Below, in pieces: positions 34,121-42,575 of a stretch of DNA of 64,000 bases. A model generated the notes under the pieces. The model searched no databases, was not told the DNA's origin, and saw nothing but the letters and a program-made list of their open reading frames with translations. The first letter of the stretch is position 1. Every line of letters begins with the position of its first letter. Both the position numbers and the translations under genes were made by a program. This DNA comes from Actinomycetota bacterium (GTDB taxonomy: Bacteria; Actinomycetota; Actinomycetes; Propionibacteriales; Propionibacteriaceae): NCBI GenBank assembly GCA_020161015.1, contig JAIUOT010000014.1, forward strand, positions 124,001-188,000, in the 5' to 3' direction.

Positions 34121-35083
34121 ATGCCCGCCCCCCGACCCCAGGACGTCCTGGTGCGGGCTGCACGGCTGTACTACCTCCAGGACAAGTCACAGGGCGAGGT
34201 CGCCAAGGAACTCGGCCTCTCCCGCTCCAGCATCTCCCGCATCCTCGCCGCCGCACGCGAGCAGGGTGTGGTCGAGGTGCGGATCCACGACCCGAGCGCG
34301 CTGGCCCGCGTCCCCGAGCTCGGGGACGCGCTCTGCCAGGCGTTCGCCATCACCTCGGCCGTGGTCGTCCCGCGCCGTCGGGGCGAGTCGCCGGTGGACG
34401 TGGTCGGCCAGGCGGCCGCCCGGCTCTTCGAGGAGCGCGTCACCGGCCTGTCCTCCGTGGCACTGAGCTGGGGCAACACCGTCGACCGGTTCGTTGAGCA
34501 CGTCGAGCTCGAGCCGATCAGCCGCGGGCTGGTGATCTGCCCGCTGGTCGGCGGTCTCCCGTCGGACGCGGGACCGGCCGGCAACACCTCGCTGGAGGTG
34601 CTGGCCGGCAAGTGCGGGGCGAAGTCCTACCGCTTCGAGTCGCCGGCCGTGGTCGAGTCGCGCCAGACCTGGGCCGCGATGAACCACGAGTCGACCATCG
34701 TCCGGGCCATCGAGCGGGCCGCGGAGGTGGAGGTCGCGTTCGTCGGCATCGGCTCCTACGGCGTCCACAACTCCCGGCGCGTCGTGCAGGCCATGCAGCT
34801 GTCGGAGGAGGAGGCGGCGCAGCTCGCCGGCCAGGCACCGGCCGGGGACATCTGCGGCCGCTACTACGACCTCCAGGGCAGGCCGGTCGGGCTTCCGACC
34901 TCCGAGCGGGTGATCGGCATCACGCTCGACCAGCTGCGCGGCGTCCCCGAGGTGATCGGCCTCGCCGGCGGCGTGGAGAAGGCGCCCGGCGTGATCGGTG
35001 CCCTGCGCACCGGCGCGCTCGACAGCGTGGTCGTCGACGAGGACCTGGCGCGCGCCGTGCTGAACCTCGCCGGCGCGGAGTGA
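34121..35083 (+). CDS. SorC/DeoR-type sugar-binding transcriptional regulator (first copy)
   Basis: 320 residues. The N-terminal helix-turn-helix RAARLYYLQDKSQGEVAKELGLSRSSISRILAAAREQGVVEVRIHDP is typical of the SorC family. The C-terminal effector domain has SVALSWGNTV and FVGIGSYG, where a phosphorylated sugar normally binds. Good ribosome-binding site GAGGAGGA. It lies directly after the PTS operon and tail-to-tail with the YjbQ-aldolase-TIM operon. It is the likely reader of the TGCAY-N4-RTGCA sites; DNA target inferred. Confidence 0.88.
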   Translation: MPAPRPQDVLVRAARLYYLQDKSQGEVAKELGLSRSSISRILAAAREQGVVEVRIHDPSALARVPELGDALCQAFAITSAVVVPRRRGESPVDVVGQAAARLFEERVTGLSSVALSWGNTVDRFVEHVELEPISRGLVICPLVGGLPSDAGPAGNTSLEVLAGKCGAKSYRFESPAVVESRQTWAAMNHESTIVRAIERAAEVEVAFVGIGSYGVHNSRRVVQAMQLSEEEAAQLAGQAPAGDICGRYYDLQGRPVGLPTSERVIGITLDQLRGVPEVIGLAGGVEKAPGVIGALRTGALDSVVVDEDLARAVLNLAGAE

Positions 35084-35089
35084 TGCGGG

Positions 35090-35620
35090 CTACTCGCCCA
35101 TCACCACGATCTGGCAACGCCGCGGACGCGGCCGGGTGCGGTCGAAATCGACGAAGTACACATACCCTGTGACGCCGACGGCGAGCGCGCCGTCGGCGAC
35201 GGCGAACACCTGGCTGGAGCCGAGCAGCGTCGCCTTCAGGTGCGCCTCGGCATTCAGCAGCTGCGTCCTGTCGCCACCGGGGAGGTAGGCCTCCGCGTCC
35301 GGCCAGGAGGCCACGTCCGCGTAGTGCTCGGGGCCGGGGTAGCGGTACTCACCCGCCGGCGGCACCGCTGTCTGGTCCGGGAAGAGGGTGGCCAGGGCGT
35401 CGTCGAGGTCTGCCTGCAGGAACTCCCTGCCGTCGGCCAGCCGGTCGTGCACGTACTCCTCGAAGAACACCGCGCACGTGGTGTGCGGCGAGATCACCGT
35501 GCAGGTGCCGGTGGTGATGCCGCTCGCGGCGACGGCCGACCTCACCGCGGGGGTGACGTCGAGGTAGGTGGGCGTCCCGCCGTGGGACATCAGGGAGACG
35601 GTCTCGAGGTGGACGGTCAT
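35090..35620 (-). CDS. YjbQ/UPF0047 family protein
   Basis: 176 residues. The family motifs SPHTTCAVFFEEYVHDR and NAEAHLKATLLGSSQ are intact, as is the late GYVYFVDFDRTRPR. YjbQ proteins have secondary thiamine-phosphate synthase activity in vitro, but they recur in carbohydrate catabolic operons, where a different role is likely. Here it is the last gene of an operon with the class II aldolase and TIM-like gene, lying only 16 nt after the aldolase stop. Exact function uncertain. Confidence 0.8.
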   Translation of the reverse strand: MTVHLETVSLMSHGGTPTYLDVTPAVRSAVAASGITTGTCTVISPHTTCAVFFEEYVHDRLADGREFLQADLDDALATLFPDQTAVPPAGEYRYPGPEHYADVASWPDAEAYLPGGDRTQLLNAEAHLKATLLGSSQVFAVADGALAVGVTGYVYFVDFDRTRPRPRRCQIVVMGE

Positions 35621-35636
35621 CGGGTGCTCCTCGGGA

Positions 35637-36485
35637 TCAGGCCTGGCCGGCCAGCGTGCGGATGAACCTCGCCACGTCGGCCTCGACGGCGCGGGTGGAG
35701 GCGGCGGCGACCTTCGGGAACAGGATCGTCGCGGGATCGGACGCCGCCTCGCGGGCGGCGTCGAGGGCGACCTTGGCCGCATAGGTGTAGTAGTTGATCT
35801 TGCGGACGCCGTGGGCGATGCAGGCGCGGTACTCCTGCGCGGTGAGCCCGGACCCGCCGTGCATCACCAACGGGACGCCGGTCGCGTCGCAGAGCCGGTC
35901 GATGAGCGGGTAGTTGATCTCCGGCTCGCGGTGGTACACCCCGTGCACGGTGCCGAAGGACGCGGCCAGCGCGGTCACGCCGGTGCGGGCCACGAACTCG
36001 CGGGCCTGCGCGGGATCGGTGTAGAGGTCGGCGTCGGCGACGCCCTGGGAGGGGTCGCCGTTCTCGTTGCCAGTCATCACGCCGAGCTCGCCCTCGACCC
36101 CGACGCCGCGCTCCCGCGCCAGCGCCACGACGGCGGCGGTGCGGGCGACGTTCTCCTCGAAGGGCAGCAGGGAGCCGTCGATCATGGCGGAGTTGAAGCC
36201 CACCTCCAGGCCGCGGGCGATGTAGTCGATGTCCTCGCCGTGGTCGATGTGCAGCACGAAGGGTGCCTCGCTGCGCGCGGCCAGCGCGACCATCGCGGGG
36301 CCGATGTCCTCGATGGACATCACGTTCTCGTGCACCTGCGCGTGCTGGAGGATGACCGGCACCCCGGTGGCCTCCGCGGCGTCGATCGTCGCCACCAGGC
36401 CCTCGAAGAAGGGGGTGTTCACCGCCGCGATGGCGATGCCGTGCGTGCGTGCGTAGTCGAGGGCCTCGCCCAAGCCGATGATCAT
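35637..36485 (-). CDS. Class II (zinc) ketose-bisphosphate-type aldolase
   Basis: 282 residues. Metal ligands are visible as His82 in HIDHGED, His181 in GTVHGVYH and His209 in MHGGSGL. Asp81 is the usual catalytic acid/base. The phosphate-binding C-terminal motif is KINYYTY instead of the common NIDTD, suggesting an unusual substrate. The ATG at 36485 has TAGGAG upstream. It probably cleaves the phosphorylated ketose made from the imported polyol, giving DHAP and an aldehyde or a related pair. Substrate is inferred from context only. Confidence 0.82.
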   Translation of the reverse strand: MIIGLGEALDYARTHGIAIAAVNTPFFEGLVATIDAAEATGVPVILQHAQVHENVMSIEDIGPAMVALAARSEAPFVLHIDHGEDIDYIARGLEVGFNSAMIDGSLLPFEENVARTAAVVALARERGVGVEGELGVMTGNENGDPSQGVADADLYTDPAQAREFVARTGVTALAASFGTVHGVYHREPEINYPLIDRLCDATGVPLVMHGGSGLTAQEYRACIAHGVRKINYYTYAAKVALDAAREAASDPATILFPKVAAASTRAVEADVARFIRTLAGQA

Positions 36486-36493
36486 GTGCGCTC

Positions 36494-37198
36494 CTACCGG
36501 TTGCCGCGGGTTGCCTGGAAGCCCTTGAGGGCGGTGAACATGTCCTCGAGCACCACGCGCCAGTCCGGGGCGGCGATGATGCCGCTGGTCCCGCCGGAGC
36601 CGTCCGCGCCCTGCTCGAGCACGCGGGTGATGTCGGCGCCGGAGGTGACGCCGGCGGCCTGGATCACGAGGATCGAGGGGTCGATCTGCTTCACCGCGCG
36701 GGTGGTTCGTGCGATGTAGTCGCCGGTGTCCATCGATCCCGTGCCGATGTTGGCGGTCGGCTCGCAGATCATCACCTTCGGCTCGAGCTGGGCGACGGCC
36801 CGGCACTGGCGCTCGGAATCGGCGCACACGATGGTCATCAGGCCCAGCTCGTCCGCGCGGCGCATGGTCGCGTCCAGCTCGGCGAGGGTCATCGGGTGCT
36901 CGGCGTGGTTCAGCACGACCGCCGACGCGCCGGCCTCGGCCAGCGCCTCGGGCAGGGTGTGGCCCATGCCCCGGCCCGGGGTGATCGGGTCCATGTGCTG
37001 GGCCGTCACGGTGAGGTGGGTCGTGCGACGCGCGATCTCGACCAGGTAGGCGTGCTGCGAGGTGAAGATCACGTCGATGTCGAACTGGCCGGCGAGTTCG
37101 TCGGTGAGCAGGGCGAGGCGCAGGGTATCGGCGCCGCCGAGGTAGGCCTTGGGGTTGACGATCAGGAACGGGGTCCGCAGTTTCGGTGCGGTGAGCAT
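36494..37198 (-). CDS. Triosephosphate-isomerase-like protein (archaeal/tetrose type)
   Basis: 234 residues, shorter than standard bacterial TIM (about 250). The catalytic triad is recognisable: Lys17 in VNPKAYLGG, His98 in VVLNHAEHP and Glu146 in ICEPTANIGTG. The pattern GMGHTLPEALAEAGASAVVLNHAEHP follows archaeal TIM rather than the housekeeping enzyme. Similar paralogues isomerise erythrulose phosphates in erythritol and threitol pathways. It is first in the operon, 8 nt before the aldolase, and a TGCAC-N4-GTGCA site lies 19 nt upstream of its start. Confidence 0.8.
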   Translation of the reverse strand: MLTAPKLRTPFLIVNPKAYLGGADTLRLALLTDELAGQFDIDVIFTSQHAYLVEIARRTTHLTVTAQHMDPITPGRGMGHTLPEALAEAGASAVVLNHAEHPMTLAELDATMRRADELGLMTIVCADSERQCRAVAQLEPKVMICEPTANIGTGSMDTGDYIARTTRAVKQIDPSILVIQAAGVTSGADITRVLEQGADGSGGTSGIIAAPDWRVVLEDMFTALKGFQATRGNR

Positions 37199-37216
37199 GG
37201 CGCCCTCTCCTCAATC

Positions 37217-37230
37217 TGCACAATGGTGCA
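37217..37230. promoter_or_regulatory. Operator-like dyad TGCAC-N4-GTGCA upstream of the TIM-aldolase operon
   Basis: TGCAC-AATG-GTGCA begins 19 nt upstream of the TIM-like start codon (37198). It lies between an AT-rich promoter region and the GAGGAGAG ribosome-binding site. It matches the sites at 30006 and 37317. Confidence 0.6.
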
Positions 37231-37316
37231 TTAAAGTGTGAACGAATGTGCGTATTAAGTATGTCAGGCGGATGGGCGGGTTGGCAACGCATCTCACCGC
37301 CGATCTGGGCTCATCG

Positions 37317-37330
37317 TGCATGAATATGCA
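37317..37330. promoter_or_regulatory. Operator-like dyad TGCAT-N4-ATGCA upstream of the E1a gene
   Basis: TGCAT-GAAT-ATGCA lies 41 nt upstream of the predicted -10 box of the dehydrogenase operon and is followed by AAACA, as is the 30006 site (AAACAC). An upstream position suits activation. Confidence 0.6.
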
Positions 37331-37370
37331 AACATGGCCCTGAAGTGTGGTAGTTCTTGCGCGATCAACG

Positions 37371-37376
37371 TACGAT
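37371..37376 (+). promoter_or_regulatory. -10 box (TACGAT) for leaderless E1a mRNA
   Basis: TACGAT ends 7 nt before ATG 37384. No good -35 is seen, consistent with activator dependence. Confidence 0.45.
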
Positions 37377-37383
37377 GACACGC

Positions 37384-38382
37384 ATGACTGTGGCGTCAGA
37401 GACAACGCGGGCCACCGCCGTCCTCACCGACATGTGGCGGATCCGGCTCTTCGAGGAGGCCGTCGAGGACCTCTACGGAAGGGGCATGATGCACGGCACC
37501 ATGCACCTGTCGATCGGGCAGGAGGCGGTGCCGGTGGGCGCGAGCCTGTGCCTCGAGGACGGGGACGTGATCACCTGCACGCACCGCGGTCACGGCCACA
37601 CCATCGCCCGGGGTGCCGACCTCGGCCGCATGATGGCCGAGCTGCTCGGCCGTGAGAACGGCTACTGCAAGGGCCGCGGCGGCTCCATGCACATCGCCGA
37701 CGTGGCGACCGGGAACCTGGGCGCCAACGGCATCGTCGCGGGCGGCCTGCCGATCGCGGCCGGCGCCGCGCTGTCGCAGAAGATGCGCGGTACCGACCGG
37801 GTGACGCTGTGCGTCCACGGCGACGGTGCGGTCGGCGAGGGCGCCTGGCACGAGGCCATGGTGCTGGCGTCCATGTGGGACCTTCCGGTGGTGTTCCTGT
37901 GCGAGAACAACCAGTACGGCATGTCGCTGCCCAGCCTGGCCGCCTACCGGGTGGAGAAGCTCAGCGACAAGGCCGCCGGCTACGGGATGCCGGGCGAGAC
38001 GGTCGACGGCAACGACGTGGACGCTGTGGCCGCTGCGGTCGGCCGCGCCGTGGAGCGCGCGCGGGCCGGGCAGGGCCCCAGCTTCGTCGACGCGGTGACC
38101 TACCGCTGGCGCGGGCACTCCAAGTCGGACAAGAACCTCTATCGCAGCAAGGACGAGATCGCCGAGTGGCGGGACAAGGACCCCATCGCGCGCTACTCGG
38201 GCCAGGTGCTCGAGGCGGGCGTCCTCACGGCCGCAGACCTCGACGCGATCCAGGCCGCCGTCCGCCAGGAGATCAGGGACGCGGTCGTGTTCGGCACCAG
38301 GGGCGCCGAGCCGACCGTCGAGTCGATGCTGGCCGGCGTGTACGCGCCGGTCGACGAGCAGGGTGCGGAGGACCGGGCATGA
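37384..38382 (+). CDS. 2-oxoacid (pyruvate/acetoin-type) dehydrogenase E1 alpha subunit
   Basis: 332 residues. The thiamine-diphosphate motif runs from [14 protein letters not shown] to NN in [12 protein letters not shown]. The heterotetrameric-E1 features [10 protein letters not shown] and the phosphorylation-loop-like [20 protein letters not shown] are present. Size and style suit pyruvate, acetoin or 2-oxobutyrate dehydrogenases. ATG 37384 is chosen because the -10 box lies 7 nt upstream; codons at 37357 or 37375 would lie upstream of or inside it. It overlaps the E1b gene (ATGA). Confidence 0.88.
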   Translation: MTVASETTRATAVLTDMWRIRLFEEAVEDLYGRGMMHGTMHLSIGQEAVPVGASLCLEDGDVITCTHRGHGHTIARGADLGRMMAELLGRENGYCKGRGGSMHIADVATGNLGANGIVAGGLPIAAGAALSQKMRGTDRVTLCVHGDGAVGEGAWHEAMVLASMWDLPVVFLCENNQYGMSLPSLAAYRVEKLSDKAAGYGMPGETVDGNDVDAVAAAVGRAVERARAGQGPSFVDAVTYRWRGHSKSDKNLYRSKDEIAEWRDKDPIARYSGQVLEAGVLTAADLDAIQAAVRQEIRDAVVFGTRGAEPTVESMLAGVYAPVDEQGAEDRA

Positions 38383-39371
38383 GCGAGATGCGCACGATGA
38401 CGTACGCGGAGGCCGTCCGCGAGGCGATGGCGATCGCGATGGAGGCCGACGAGCGCGTCTTCCTGATGGGTGAGGACGTCGGGATCTACGGCGGCGCCTT
38501 CGGCGTCGAGAACGACCTCTACGAGCGCTTCGGCACCGAGCGGGTGCGCGACACGACGATCTCGGAGCTGGGCATCGTCGGCATGGGCGTCGGCGCGGCG
38601 CTCACCGGCATGCGTCCCATCGTCGAGATCCAGTTCTCCGACTTCACCGCCCAGGCGATGGACCAGATCGTCAACCAGGCGGCCAAGATCCACTTCATGG
38701 TCGGCGGGCAGGCCAGTGTCCCGCTGGTGATCCGCGCGCCCGGGGGCTCGGGCACCGGTGCCGCCGCCCAGCACAGCCAGTCGCTGGAGGCCTGGTTCGC
38801 GCACGTCCCCGGCCTGAAGGTCGTGATGCCGTCCAACGCCACGGACGCCGGCGCGCTGCTGCTGGCCGCGCTGGAGGACCCCAACCCGGTGATCGTGCTG
38901 GAGCACAAGCTGCTCTACAAGCAGAGCTTCGCGGTGCCGGCGACGTTCCCCAAGGCGCGCCTGGGCGAGGGACGCATCGAGCGCGAGGGCAGCGACCTGA
39001 CCATCGTGGCCACCTCCGTCGAGGTGCAGCGCTCGCTCGAGGCCGCCGAGCAACTGGCCGCCCAGGGCATCAGCGCGGAGGTGATCGACCCGCGGACGAT
39101 CCGTCCGCTGGACACCGAGCTGATCCTGTCGTCGGTGGAGAAGACCGGACGGGTGCTGCTGGTGCAGGAAGCCGTGAAGTTCGGCGGGTTCATGTCGGAG
39201 GTGTCGGCCACGATCACCGAGTCGCGCGCGTTCGGTGCCCTCCAGGCGCCCGTGCGGCGCCTCTGCGGCCTCGACACCCCGATCCCGTACAACCCCAAGC
39301 TGGAGCGGGCCAGCGTGCCGCAGGTGGACGACATCGTGCGCGAGGCCGCCGCGCTCGTGCGGGAGTGGTGA
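38379..39371 (+). CDS. 2-oxoacid dehydrogenase E1 beta subunit
   Basis: 330 residues. The N-terminal PYR domain ([33 protein letters not shown]) contributes the TPP-activating Glu, and GARF-type [22 protein letters not shown] is well conserved. The C-terminal transketolase domain ([15 protein letters not shown]) is intact. It is coupled to the E1a gene by a 4-base overlap, and the E2 gene follows after 3 nt. Confidence 0.9.
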   Translation: MSEMRTMTYAEAVREAMAIAMEADERVFLMGEDVGIYGGAFGVENDLYERFGTERVRDTTISELGIVGMGVGAALTGMRPIVEIQFSDFTAQAMDQIVNQAAKIHFMVGGQASVPLVIRAPGGSGTGAAAQHSQSLEAWFAHVPGLKVVMPSNATDAGALLLAALEDPNPVIVLEHKLLYKQSFAVPATFPKARLGEGRIEREGSDLTIVATSVEVQRSLEAAEQLAAQGISAEVIDPRTIRPLDTELILSSVEKTGRVLLVQEAVKFGGFMSEVSATITESRAFGALQAPVRRLCGLDTPIPYNPKLERASVPQVDDIVREAAALVREW

Positions 39372-39374
39372 CCC

Positions 39375-40628
39375 ATGCCCAGGGTTCCGCTGAACATGCC
39401 GAAGATGTCGATGACGATGGAGTTCGGCACCGTCGTGGAGTGGCTCGCCGAGGTCGGCGGGACGGTGAAGAACGGTGACGCGATCGTCGTCGTGACCACG
39501 GACAAGGTGGACATGGAGGTCGAGGCGACCTTCGACGGCGTCCTGGAGGAGATCGTGGCGCCCGAGGGCGCGCAGATCCCGGTCGGACAGCCGATGGCCT
39601 ACCTGCAGACCGAGGCCGAGGACCTGCTGGGCGACCTCTTCGACGCCCCCGCGGCGCCGCCGACCGAGGCGCCCGCCGTCCCCGCCGCGCCAGGTCCGGA
39701 GGTGGAGGCCGCGTCGCCCGCCGGCGGATCGGCCGACGTCCGCGCCGTCCCGCTGGCCCGCCGGATCGCCGCGGAGGCGCACATCGACCTGCGCCAGGTG
39801 GCGCCGACCGGGCCCGCGCGCACCATCCGCGCCCGTGATGTCCGCGAGGCGATCGAGCGCGCTCAGCAGCCCGCGGCCGCGCCGTCCGTCCCCGCCGTCC
39901 CGGCCCCCGTCACGCGGGTCGCCCCGGTGGCGACCGCTCCGGTGGTGCCCGCCGGCGGCGCGCTGCTCGGCGACGACCGCACCCGACGCATCCGCGTGGC
40001 CACGGCCAACGTGATGGCGGCGAGCGCTGCCGTGCCCCAGTTCACGGTCTTCCGGGCCCTCGACCTCGGGCGGCTGGCCCGCGCACGGGAGGTCTCGCTG
40101 AAGGGCGTCAGCTGGACGTCCATCCTGGTGCGTGCCTACGCGCTGGTGCTGCGAGAGTTCCCGCAGCTCAACGGCTTCTGGGTGGGCAACGGCGTGCAGG
40201 CCAACCAGGCGGTGGGCGTCGCGCTGGCCGTGGACACCCCGCGGGGCCTGCTGGCCCCCGTCCTGGCCGACCCCGACCGGGTCACGCTGCGCGAGTTGGA
40301 CCGGCGCATCCGCGAGATCGCGGAGGCCATCAAGCGGGGGGAGACCGACCCCGCCCTGTTCTCCGGGGGGACAGGGACCGTCTCCAACCTCGGCGGAATG
40401 GGGATCGACCGCTTCAACGCCCTGCTCACCCCGCCGCAGGCCACCGCACTGTCGCTCGGCGCCGTCGGGCGGCGCCCGGTCGTCGACGCCGACGGGGAGC
40501 TCGCGGTCCAGATGGCGTGCGAGGCGGGCCTCACCGTCGACCACCGTGTCGCCGACGGCGCGGACGCGGCGCGGGCACTGGACGCGATGCAGGCCTTCCT
40601 CGCCGATCCCTTGCTGCTCCTGGCGTAG
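39375..40628 (+). CDS. 2-oxoacid dehydrogenase E2 (dihydrolipoamide acyltransferase)
   Basis: 417 residues. One lipoyl domain has Lys44 in TTDKVDME. A Pro/Ala linker leads to the peripheral-subunit-binding domain (AVPLARRIAAEAHIDLRQVAPTGPA, residues about 125-155), followed by a second linker. The catalytic acyltransferase domain has the HRxxDG-type motif DHRVADG with His390 and Asp394. No E3 gene is nearby, so a shared lipoamide dehydrogenase must serve. It completes a small E1a-E1b-E2 operon that probably converts a product of the upstream pathway to an acyl-CoA. Confidence 0.9.
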   Translation: MPRVPLNMPKMSMTMEFGTVVEWLAEVGGTVKNGDAIVVVTTDKVDMEVEATFDGVLEEIVAPEGAQIPVGQPMAYLQTEAEDLLGDLFDAPAAPPTEAPAVPAAPGPEVEAASPAGGSADVRAVPLARRIAAEAHIDLRQVAPTGPARTIRARDVREAIERAQQPAAAPSVPAVPAPVTRVAPVATAPVVPAGGALLGDDRTRRIRVATANVMAASAAVPQFTVFRALDLGRLARAREVSLKGVSWTSILVRAYALVLREFPQLNGFWVGNGVQANQAVGVALAVDTPRGLLAPVLADPDRVTLRELDRRIREIAEAIKRGETDPALFSGGTGTVSNLGGMGIDRFNALLTPPQATALSLGAVGRRPVVDADGELAVQMACEAGLTVDHRVADGADAARALDAMQAFLADPLLLLA

Positions 40629-40741
40629 CCGTGGCGCGGACCGTGCCGTCGCCCGGCCTTCGCTGCTGCGCCGGGCCCACAGGGGCTCCGGCGGCGGCTA
40701 GGCTGGCTGGCCGGGCCGCGGGAAGGGGGTGAGGGACGCCG

Positions 40742-41737
40742 ATGCCGTCCACCCGTTCGCTCGACGTGCTGATCGCCGCCGCCCGTCTGTACTACGAAGA
40801 AGGACGCTCCCAGCGTGCCGTCGCACAGGCGCTGGGCCTGTCGGAATCCTCGGTGTCGCGGACGCTCGCCGCGGCCCGGGACGCCGGCGTGGTGCGGATC
40901 CTCATCCACGACCCCCGCAACGAGGTCGACCGGGTGCCGCGCCTGGAGGCGCGGCTGAAGCGCGCCTTCGGGCTGACGGCGGCCTGGGTCGGCACCGGGG
41001 CCGTCGGCCTGGAGCCGTCGCAGGTGGTGGCGAAGCTCGGCGCCCAGCTGTTCGCCGACAGCCTATGGTCGATGCGCAGGGTCGGCCTCAGCTGGGGCAC
41101 GACGATCGGCCTGCTGGTCGAGGCGATCCAGCCGCGGAGCGCGTCCCCCGACCTCGAGCTCCTGCCCCTGGTCGGTGGCATGTCCGCCCTCGACACCGCG
41201 CCGTCGGGCACCACCGCACTGTCGATGCTGGGGCAGAAGCTCGGCGTCCGCGCCCGGCGGATCGACGCGCCGGCGATCGTGGAGTCCCCGGAGACCTGCG
41301 CGGCGATCCTGCGCGAGTCCAGCGTGCGCCACGCGCTCGACCTGGCCACCACCGTGGACACCGCCTGGGCCGGCATCGGGTGTGTCGGCGTCCCCGGCGG
41401 CAGCAGCGAGCAGCTGCTCGCCGCCATGCACCTGGCGCCCGAGGAGGTGCAGCACGTCCGCGACGCCGATCCGGCGGGCGACTTCTGCGGGCGATTCCTC
41501 GACGACCGGGGCATGCCGCTGCGCGGGCCCACGGCCAGCCGCGTGATCGGGGTCGACTTCGACGACCTGCGCCGGATCCCGACCGTGGTGGGCCTGGCCG
41601 GTGGCGTCGGCAAGGCGCGCGGGGTGCTCGCCGCCCTGCGCTCCGGGGTGATCGACATCGCCGTGCTGGACGCGGAACTCGCCGTCGAGGTGCTCCACCG
41701 CCACGCCGGGGAGGGCCGCACCGCGCGCGCCCGCTGA
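40742..41737 (+). CDS. SorC-family transcriptional regulator (second copy)
   Basis: 331 residues, similar in layout to the regulator at 34121. Helix-turn-helix AAARLYYEEGRSQRAVAQALGLSESSVSRTLAAARDAGVVRILIHDP and effector domain (RRVGLSWGTTIG, WAGIGCVG, VVGLAGGVGKARGVLAALRSG) are complete. A TAGGCT box lies about 40 nt upstream with GAAGGGGG as ribosome-binding site. It closes the dehydrogenase operon region. Two SorC paralogues flanking one gene set suggest separate control of uptake and dehydrogenase, or competition at shared sites. Confidence 0.87.
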   Translation: MPSTRSLDVLIAAARLYYEEGRSQRAVAQALGLSESSVSRTLAAARDAGVVRILIHDPRNEVDRVPRLEARLKRAFGLTAAWVGTGAVGLEPSQVVAKLGAQLFADSLWSMRRVGLSWGTTIGLLVEAIQPRSASPDLELLPLVGGMSALDTAPSGTTALSMLGQKLGVRARRIDAPAIVESPETCAAILRESSVRHALDLATTVDTAWAGIGCVGVPGGSSEQLLAAMHLAPEEVQHVRDADPAGDFCGRFLDDRGMPLRGPTASRVIGVDFDDLRRIPTVVGLAGGVGKARGVLAALRSGVIDIAVLDAELAVEVLHRHAGEGRTARAR

Positions 41738-41800
41738 CCCGGCGAGCGCACGTCCTCCCACGAGTGCGCCGGAGCGCCCGGCTGCGCACGGCCCGGCGCC

Positions 41801-41806
41801 TATACT
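41801..41806 (+). promoter_or_regulatory. -10 box (TATACT) for leaderless ispD-ispF mRNA
   Basis: TATACT, close to the consensus, ends 7 nt before GTG 41814. Confidence 0.55.
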
Positions 41807-41813
41807 GCGATGC

Positions 41814-42575
41814 GTGTCCGAACCTGTGGTGGCCGTCGTCGTCGCCGCCGGCCTCGGCCGCCGCTTCGGCGGCACCAAGCCCAAGCCCACCCTGCGAATC
41901 CTCGGCCGCGCCGTGGTCGCGATGGCCGTCGAGGGCCTGGCCGCCGGCGGCTGCACCGATGCGGTCGTGGTGATCAACGGCAAGATCTCCCACCTGTTCA
42001 GGGCAGCACTGGTCGGCTCGCCGATCCCGGTGATCACCACCCCGGGCGGTGACACCCGCCAGCAGTCCGTCGCCAAGGGACTCGAGGTGGTCCGCAACGA
42101 CCCGCGGCTGTCGACGGCGAAGGTCATCCTCGTGCACGACGCGGTGCGCCCGATGATGCCCGCCTACGTGATCGAGAACGTGATCGACGCCGTGCGCAAC
42201 GGTGCGGTCGCCGTGGCGCCGGCCGTGCCGGTGACCGACAGCATCCGGCTGGTCGAGGACGGCGACGAGGGCGCGAACGCCGCGTTCGACCGGTCCCGGC
42301 TGAGGGCGATCCAGACACCCCAGGGCTTCGACCTCCAGGTACTGCTGGACAGCCACGACAAGATGGCCGCCCAGGCGATGGACTTCACCGACGACGTGAC
42401 CTGCTGCGAGCGCAACGGCCACAGCGTCACCCTCGTCCAGGGCTCGCGGATGGGCATGAAGATCACCGAGCCGGCCGACCTCACTGTCGCGCGTGCGCTG
42501 TGGCGGGTCCGGGCCAGTCTCGGGCACCACTCCGGACGCCGGTTCTGGCGGCAGTGGCGGCAGGAGCGCCCGTGA
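41814..42575 (+). CDS. ispD: 2-C-methyl-D-erythritol 4-phosphate cytidylyltransferase
   Basis: 253 residues. It activates methylerythritol phosphate with CTP in non-mevalonate isoprenoid synthesis. The nucleotide-binding motif [17 protein letters not shown], the HDAVRPM motif ([13 protein letters not shown]) and VTDSIR are present. A late basic tail ([16 protein letters not shown]) is slightly longer than usual. It overlaps ispF by 4 bases. It now has its own promoter, whereas in relatives it usually follows carD. Confidence 0.93.
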   Translation: MSEPVVAVVVAAGLGRRFGGTKPKPTLRILGRAVVAMAVEGLAAGGCTDAVVVINGKISHLFRAALVGSPIPVITTPGGDTRQQSVAKGLEVVRNDPRLSTAKVILVHDAVRPMMPAYVIENVIDAVRNGAVAVAPAVPVTDSIRLVEDGDEGANAAFDRSRLRAIQTPQGFDLQVLLDSHDKMAAQAMDFTDDVTCCERNGHSVTLVQGSRMGMKITEPADLTVARALWRVRASLGHHSGRRFWRQWRQERP

